Shown in pieces: positions 59,682 through 64,000 of a stretch of DNA of 64,000 nucleotides (position 1 is its first letter; every line of letters starts with the position of its first letter). Under the pieces are notes generated by a model that worked only from the letters and a program-made list of their open reading frames with translations, was not told where the DNA came from and did not search any database. The stretch is from assembly GCF_001650725.1 (NCBI RefSeq), contig NZ_LXVX01000038.1, positions 186,001 through 250,000 on the forward strand, given 5' to 3'. The DNA comes from Sphingobium sp. TCM1. Its GTDB lineage: Bacteria; Pseudomonadota; Alphaproteobacteria; Sphingomonadales; Sphingomonadaceae. The position numbers and the translations under genes were made by a program.

Positions 59682-61838
59682 ATGAAGTGCGTATGTCGTG
59701 CTGCGTTCGGCGCAGCATCCATGATCGCCATGACGGCCGCGATGTCGGCCCAAGCCCAAACATCCGCCACGTCACAGGCAGACGTGCGATCCGATGGCTA
59801 TACCGACATCATCGTCACCGCACAGCGGCGCGAGGAGCGTTTGGTAGACGTGCCCGCATCCATCGTAGCGATCAGCGGCGAGCAGCTGACCCGCGCCGGC
59901 GTCAACGGCATGGACGACCTCACGCGCCAGGCACCGGGCGTCATCATCAACAAGACCGGCGCATATCTGCAACCCACCGTGCGCGGCATCGGCGCCAGCG
60001 TGCAGGGTGGAGGCGCGGAATCGAATGTCGCCATATATGTCGATGGGGTCTATGTCGCCAGCCAGACCGGCGCGATGTTCGACCTGGCCAATCTGGAATC
60101 CGTGCAGATTTTGAAGGGGCCGCAGGGCACCCTGTTCGGGCGCAACGCCACTGGCGGCGCGATCCTCATCACGACGCGCGACCCCAGTCATGATCTGTCC
60201 GGCCAGATCAACGCCAGCTACGGGCGGTTCAACGAATATAAGTTGAGCGCTTATGTGACCACCGGGCTGACCGATACGCTGGCGGCGGATCTCTCCACTT
60301 ATTATCGCAGTTCGGACGGGTTCGTGCGCGACCTTCGCACCAATGCGCTGCGCGGTGAGCAGTCGAGCCTGGACCTGCGGTCCAAATTGCTGTTCGAACC
60401 CAGCGACGACGTGAAGTTCGTCCTGTCAGGATCGCACAATGAAACCAATGATCCGGCTGGCCTCAACTATACCTCGCTCAACGGCAATACAGTAGGCCGC
60501 AACTTCCCCAATTCCCTGCCCGTCGCCACCGATCGCCGCCATGTCAGCCAGGAACTGCCGACCAGGATCGACACCAATACCGAGTCTGTGGCGCTCAACG
60601 GATCGATCAAATTCGACTTCGCAACGCTGAACCTGATCTCAGGCTATCGAACCGAAGAGGACTATATCGAGACAGACCTGGATTCGAGTTATGCGCCCGC
60701 ATCCTATGCGACCTACGACCAGTTCAACGACAGCTTCAGCCAAGAAATCAATTTCACGTCGCCGCCCGGCGCCGATTTTTCGTGGGTCATAGGCGCCTTC
60801 TATTATTGGAACGCGGCGGGATCGAAGAGCTGGAACCTCAACGGCCGTCCTTTCTACAAGGCGCGCATCACCAGCGATTCCATTTCCGGCTTTGCTGACG
60901 GCACCTATGACCTGGGCAGAGTTTCGGTCATCGCGGGGGTGCGTTACAGCAGCGAAAAGCGCAGGTTCAAGCGCGGGCTGCCCGGCGCAGCCTATACGGT
61001 CGATACGTCCGCGACCTTCAATTCGTGGACGCCACGTTTCGGCCTGCGCTATGACGTGGGTGATCGGTCGAACATCTATGCGACCTTTTCCAAGGGCTTC
61101 AAGAGCGGCCTCTACAACATCTCGTCCCCATCGACCATTCCAGTGTTGCCGGAGAAGATCGACGCCTATGAAGTCGGTTTCAAAAGCGCGAGCCGGCTGC
61201 TCGATTTCAACGCGGCGGCGTATCTGTACAAATATAACGACATTCAGGTCACGGCCTATGACTATACGTCCGGGGTATCACGCCTGTTCAACGCGGCGAA
61301 AGCCGAGGTCTACGGGTTCGAACTGGATGCGGCCTGGCGCCCGTCCGCCAATTTCGATGCGCGCGCGGCGATCGCCTATACCCATGCCGAATTCACCCGC
61401 TTCCCTGGCGCACCGGCGTTCACGCCGTCCGCTACGCTTCTCAACGGTGCGCCTTGCCCTGATCGCAACTGCGGCAATGTGCAGAGCTTGGTCGACGCCA
61501 GCGGCAACCAGATGCTGCGCGCGCCCGAACTGACACTGAGCGCGGCGGCCAATTACCGCTTCCCGCTCGACAATGGCGGGGAGGTGGCGTTCGGCGTGCG
61601 CCCTTATTGGTCGAGCAAGATCAACTACAGTTTCCAGGAGCGCATCCGCCAGCCATCCTATTTCACGCTGGATGCCGACATCAGCTGGTCGCTGAACGAA
61701 CAGGTCCGCCTGACGCTGTGGGGACGCAACCTGACCGACGCCACATACGCAAATTCGCGTTCGGAAAGTTCGGCCCGCGACGCCATCGCCTGGGCGCAGC
61801 CGATCTCCTACGGCATCGCAGGCAGCTATAAATTCTGA
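59682..61838 (+). CDS. TonB-dependent outer-membrane receptor
   Basis: 718 residues from the ATG at 59682, seven bases after GGGAG; the ATG at 59679 is also possible. A signal peptide of about 25 residues ends MSAQAQ. DIIVTAQRREERLVDVP is the TonB-box/plug start, LKGPQGTLFGRNATGGAIL the plug signature, and the barrel ends GIAGSYKF with a terminal Phe. It is about 80-110 residues shorter than the two receptors at 5794 and 19963 and not closely related to them. Followed by the CoA ligase at 61899, suggesting uptake and activation of a second acid. Confidence 0.93.
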   Translation: MKCVCRAAFGAASMIAMTAAMSAQAQTSATSQADVRSDGYTDIIVTAQRREERLVDVPASIVAISGEQLTRAGVNGMDDLTRQAPGVIINKTGAYLQPTVRGIGASVQGGGAESNVAIYVDGVYVASQTGAMFDLANLESVQILKGPQGTLFGRNATGGAILITTRDPSHDLSGQINASYGRFNEYKLSAYVTTGLTDTLAADLSTYYRSSDGFVRDLRTNALRGEQSSLDLRSKLLFEPSDDVKFVLSGSHNETNDPAGLNYTSLNGNTVGRNFPNSLPVATDRRHVSQELPTRIDTNTESVALNGSIKFDFATLNLISGYRTEEDYIETDLDSSYAPASYATYDQFNDSFSQEINFTSPPGADFSWVIGAFYYWNAAGSKSWNLNGRPFYKARITSDSISGFADGTYDLGRVSVIAGVRYSSEKRRFKRGLPGAAYTVDTSATFNSWTPRFGLRYDVGDRSNIYATFSKGFKSGLYNISSPSTIPVLPEKIDAYEVGFKSASRLLDFNAAAYLYKYNDIQVTAYDYTSGVSRLFNAAKAEVYGFELDAAWRPSANFDARAAIAYTHAEFTRFPGAPAFTPSATLLNGAPCPDRNCGNVQSLVDASGNQMLRAPELTLSAAANYRFPLDNGGEVAFGVRPYWSSKINYSFQERIRQPSYFTLDADISWSLNEQVRLTLWGRNLTDATYANSRSESSARDAIAWAQPISYGIAGSYKF

Positions 61839-61845
61839 CACCATG

Positions 61846-61885
61846 GCCCGCGCGCTCGCCTCACCAGGCGCGCGCGGGCGCTATT
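61846..61885 (+). terminator. Hairpin between the TonB receptor and the CoA ligase
   Basis: Stem GCCCGCGCGC (61846-61855) and GCGCGCGGGC (61870-61879) followed by GCTATTTT. The T run is short, so it may be a partial terminator that reduces ligase expression relative to the receptor. Confidence 0.5.
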
Positions 61886-61898
61886 TTGAGGAGCCATG

Positions 61899-63455
61899 AT
61901 GCATCCGCGCCTTCACGCCGCCACCGAACCGGCCCGACCTGCTGCCATATTGGCCGAAACCGGCGAAACGCTGACCTATGGCGCGCTGGAAACGGTCGGC
62001 AACCAGGGCGCCCATTATTTCCGCTCTCTTGGCATCGGCGCGGGCGACACGATCGCCATTTGGCTGCCCAATACACTGCGCTATTTCGAGATTTACTGGG
62101 CAGCGCAGCGTGCCGGCCTCTATATCACACCGATCTCCACCAAGCTGACGGCGGATGAAGCGGCCTATATCCTCAATGATTGTGAGGCGCGGTTGTTGGT
62201 TGCGGATGCGGGCATGGCTGCGCTCGACGATCTGCTGGCACAGCAACCTGGCCTGTGTCCGAAACTCGCGACCATCCTGACCGCCGACAGCGACAAGTCG
62301 GGGTTGAGCCATTGGCACGATGCCATCGCGCCTTTCCCGGGCACTCCGATCGCTGACGAGAGCGCGGGCTTCCATATGGTCTATTCATCCGGCACGACCG
62401 GACGGCCCAAGGGAATCCGCCTGCCGCTGACCGGCGGCCCGGCGACCGAGCCGCATATGCTCGCCGACCGACAGAAAAGCCGCTATGGCGTAGGGCCGAA
62501 CACCGTCTTCCTCAGCCCCGCGCCAATCTATCACACGGCTCCCCTTGCCTTTTCCACCTCCGTCCAGCGGCTGGGCGGGACGGTCGTGATGCTGGGCAAG
62601 TTCACCCCCGAAGCCGCGCTCGAAGCGATCCAGACCTATCGCGTCACCTCCACCCAGATGGTGCCGACGATGTTCCTGCGCCTGTTGCGCGTGCCAGATG
62701 GGCAACGGCTGGGTTATGATTTGTCTTCCCTCACCCATGTCGTCCATGCCGCCGCCCCCTGCCCGGTCGACGTCAAGCAGGCGATGATCGACTGGCTGGG
62801 ACCAATTATTTACGAATATTATGGCGGGTCGGAGGGCAATGGATCGACCTTCATCACGTCGCAGGAATGGCTACGCAAGAAAGGATCGGTCGGCCGGGCG
62901 GATTGGGGGACCATCCATATCTGCGACGAGGCAGGCCATGAACTGCCCACCGGCGAGCAGGGGATCGTCTATTTCGAGGGCGGCTGGGACTTCAAATATC
63001 TCAACGACGAACAGAAGACGGCCGATGCGCGCAATCCGCTCCACGCCGACTGGTCCACGCTGGGCGATGTCGGCTATCTCGACGCCGACGGCTATCTGTT
63101 CCTGACTGATCGCAAGAGCTTCATGATCATTTCGGGCGGGGTGAACATCTATCCGCAGGAAGCGGAGAATATATTGAGCTTCCATCCCAAGGTTGCCGAC
63201 GTCGCGGTAATCGGCGTACCCGACGTGGACATGGGCGAGGCGGTGAAAGCGGTGGTCCAGCCGCGCGACTGGACGGAAGCCGGCGATGCTCTGGCCGAAG
63301 AGCTTATCGCTTATTGCCGCGCCAGATTGAGTGCGATCAAATGCCCGCGATCAGTGGATTTCGAGCGCGAACTGCCGCGGCACGAGACCGGCAAGCTCTA
63401 CAAGCGCGAGATTCGCGACCGCTACTGGCAAACGAACGACAAGCGTATCGCCTGA
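61899..63455 (+). CDS. AMP-forming acyl-CoA synthetase (ANL superfamily)
   Basis: 518 residues from the ATG at 61899, five bases after GAGGAG; the ATG at 61896 is also possible. Motifs are complete: P-loop YSSGTTGRPKG, EYYGGSEGNG, LGDVGYLDADGYLFLTDRKSFMI, GVNIYPQEAENIL and the catalytic lysine in PRHETGKLYKREI. It should activate a carboxylic acid to CoA. Downstream of a TonB receptor and a leaky hairpin, it is probably co-expressed and activates the imported acid. Sixty bases separate it from the receptor stop; convergent with the partial kinase at 63463. Confidence 0.92.
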   Translation: MHPRLHAATEPARPAAILAETGETLTYGALETVGNQGAHYFRSLGIGAGDTIAIWLPNTLRYFEIYWAAQRAGLYITPISTKLTADEAAYILNDCEARLLVADAGMAALDDLLAQQPGLCPKLATILTADSDKSGLSHWHDAIAPFPGTPIADESAGFHMVYSSGTTGRPKGIRLPLTGGPATEPHMLADRQKSRYGVGPNTVFLSPAPIYHTAPLAFSTSVQRLGGTVVMLGKFTPEAALEAIQTYRVTSTQMVPTMFLRLLRVPDGQRLGYDLSSLTHVVHAAAPCPVDVKQAMIDWLGPIIYEYYGGSEGNGSTFITSQEWLRKKGSVGRADWGTIHICDEAGHELPTGEQGIVYFEGGWDFKYLNDEQKTADARNPLHADWSTLGDVGYLDADGYLFLTDRKSFMIISGGVNIYPQEAENILSFHPKVADVAVIGVPDVDMGEAVKAVVQPRDWTEAGDALAEELIAYCRARLSAIKCPRSVDFERELPRHETGKLYKREIRDRYWQTNDKRIA

Positions 63456-63462
63456 TGTACGT

Positions 63463-64000
63463 TCAGGCGCCCGCGCGCACCGCCTGGTCCCAAGCCAGTT
63501 CCGCCAGTGCCGGAAAAGCGTCGGCGCGGCTCTTCGCGTCCGCATTGGCCGCGGTACCGCGCAGATAGCGTCCCTTTATGCCATGGATGATCGCAGCGAA
63601 GCGGAAGAAGTTGAATGCCATGGCGAAATCATAGCCTGGCAAGGAGTCCCGGCCGCTGTTGCGGCAATAGGCGGCGAGATATTCCTCTTCGCTGGGGATG
63701 TTGAGCGCCTTGAGGTCCGCGCCTGCCAAGCCCGGCACGATCAGCGGCGGCATCCGGTACATCATCGCATGATAGGCAAAATCGGCAAGCGGATGACCGA
63801 GCGTCGAAAGCTCCCAGTCCAGCACGGCGGTGATGCGCGGCTCGCTGGGGTGAAAGATCATATTGTCGGAGCGGAAATCCCCATGGACGACCGAAACCTC
63901 CTCCCCTACCGGGATGGCGGTGGGGAGCCATTCGATCAGCCGGTCCATATGCGGATTCCGGCCCGCTTCCTCGTCCGCCAGATATTGCTTCGACCACCGG
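63463..64000 (-). CDS. ACAD10/11-type (LvaA-like) phosphotransferase, partial
   Basis: The visible C-terminal part (about 179 residues) begins beyond the right edge; sequence before the internal ATG at 63948 continues the family (RWSKQYLADEEAGRNPHMDRLIEWLP type), so that ATG is not the start. VVHGDFRSDNMIF is the catalytic loop and VLDWELSTLGHPLADFAYH the metal loop. It is a second kinase of the type found at 50579, here presumably with its own dehydrogenase partner outside the window. Same proposed role in 4-hydroxyacyl-CoA metabolism. Confidence 0.85.
   Translation of the reverse strand, partial: RWSKQYLADEEAGRNPHMDRLIEWLPTAIPVGEEVSVVHGDFRSDNMIFHPSEPRITAVLDWELSTLGHPLADFAYHAMMYRMPPLIVPGLAGADLKALNIPSEEEYLAAYCRNSGRDSLPGYDFAMAFNFFRFAAIIHGIKGRYLRGTAANADAKSRADAFPALAELAWDQAVRAGA

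Noticed and set aside
1..64000. CRISPR arrays, tRNA or rRNA genes, insertion sequences, prophage genes
   Set aside because: I looked for regularly spaced repeats, clover-leaf sequences, transposase or integrase motifs and found none.

Overview
The window reads as a piece of a sphingomonad genome (Sphingobium/Novosphingobium/Sphingopyxis type). By eye it is GC-rich and densely coded. It has three large TonB-dependent receptors with the alphaproteobacterial sphingomonad look, an OprB-like porin, several FCD-type GntR regulators and a spinster-type MFS carrier. I see no tRNA, rRNA, insertion sequence, integrase or CRISPR array. Both ends cut through genes: a crotonase at the left and an ACAD10/11-type phosphotransferase at the right.

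Nearly all of the 54 genes belong to CoA-thioester catabolism. There are four adenylate-forming CoA ligases (one degenerate), eight acyl-CoA dehydrogenases, several crotonases and MaoC-type hydratases, eight SDR oxidoreductases, four thiolase-fold proteins (two without the catalytic Cys), one DUF35 protein plus one fused DUF35-like domain, thioesterases, CoA-transferase-family proteins, uptake systems and regulators. This is the equipment for stepwise degradation of a large, probably methyl-branched or alicyclic (steroid- or terpenoid-like) acid. No ring-attacking oxygenase lies in the window, so the starting substrate cannot be named.

Layout. 1-5529 (minus): crotonase, MaoC hydratase and CoA ligase, then a paired acyl-CoA dehydrogenase. 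5794-8199: TonB receptor. 8542-10055 (minus): two SDRs, one lacking its catalytic residues. 10184-11581: DHA2-type MFS. 11597-17654 (minus): a tightly overlapping six-gene operon (Cys-less thiolase-like protein, DUF35, PaaK-like ligase, unknown protein, alpha/beta hydrolase, degenerate ligase). 17837-22452 (minus): TonB receptor, GntR regulator and a hydrolase-flavin reductase fusion. 23050-27685: amidohydrolase, MFS and an FadJ-type multifunctional enzyme. 28020-31009 (minus): IclR regulator with a second dehydrogenase pair. 31107-40401 (plus): an eight-gene operon ending in three genes that match the methylsuccinyl-CoA to citramalyl-CoA route. 40407-48527: mixed oxidoreductases, crotonase and thioesterases. 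48711-53730: thiolase, then a MarR operon with a kinase and acyl-CoA dehydrogenase pair resembling the 4-hydroxyacyl-CoA (levulinate/ACAD11) route. 54004-57230: porin, crotonase, SDR. 57317-63455: a self-contained block with MFS, GntR, TonB receptor and CoA ligase.

The main structural observation is a shared AT-rich element, roughly CATAGTTAyCTAGTTG, lying just upstream of most transcription units from 3141 to about 57263. It marks the scattered operons as one regulon. The MarR operon (50100-53730) and the 57317-63455 block lack it and look separately controlled.
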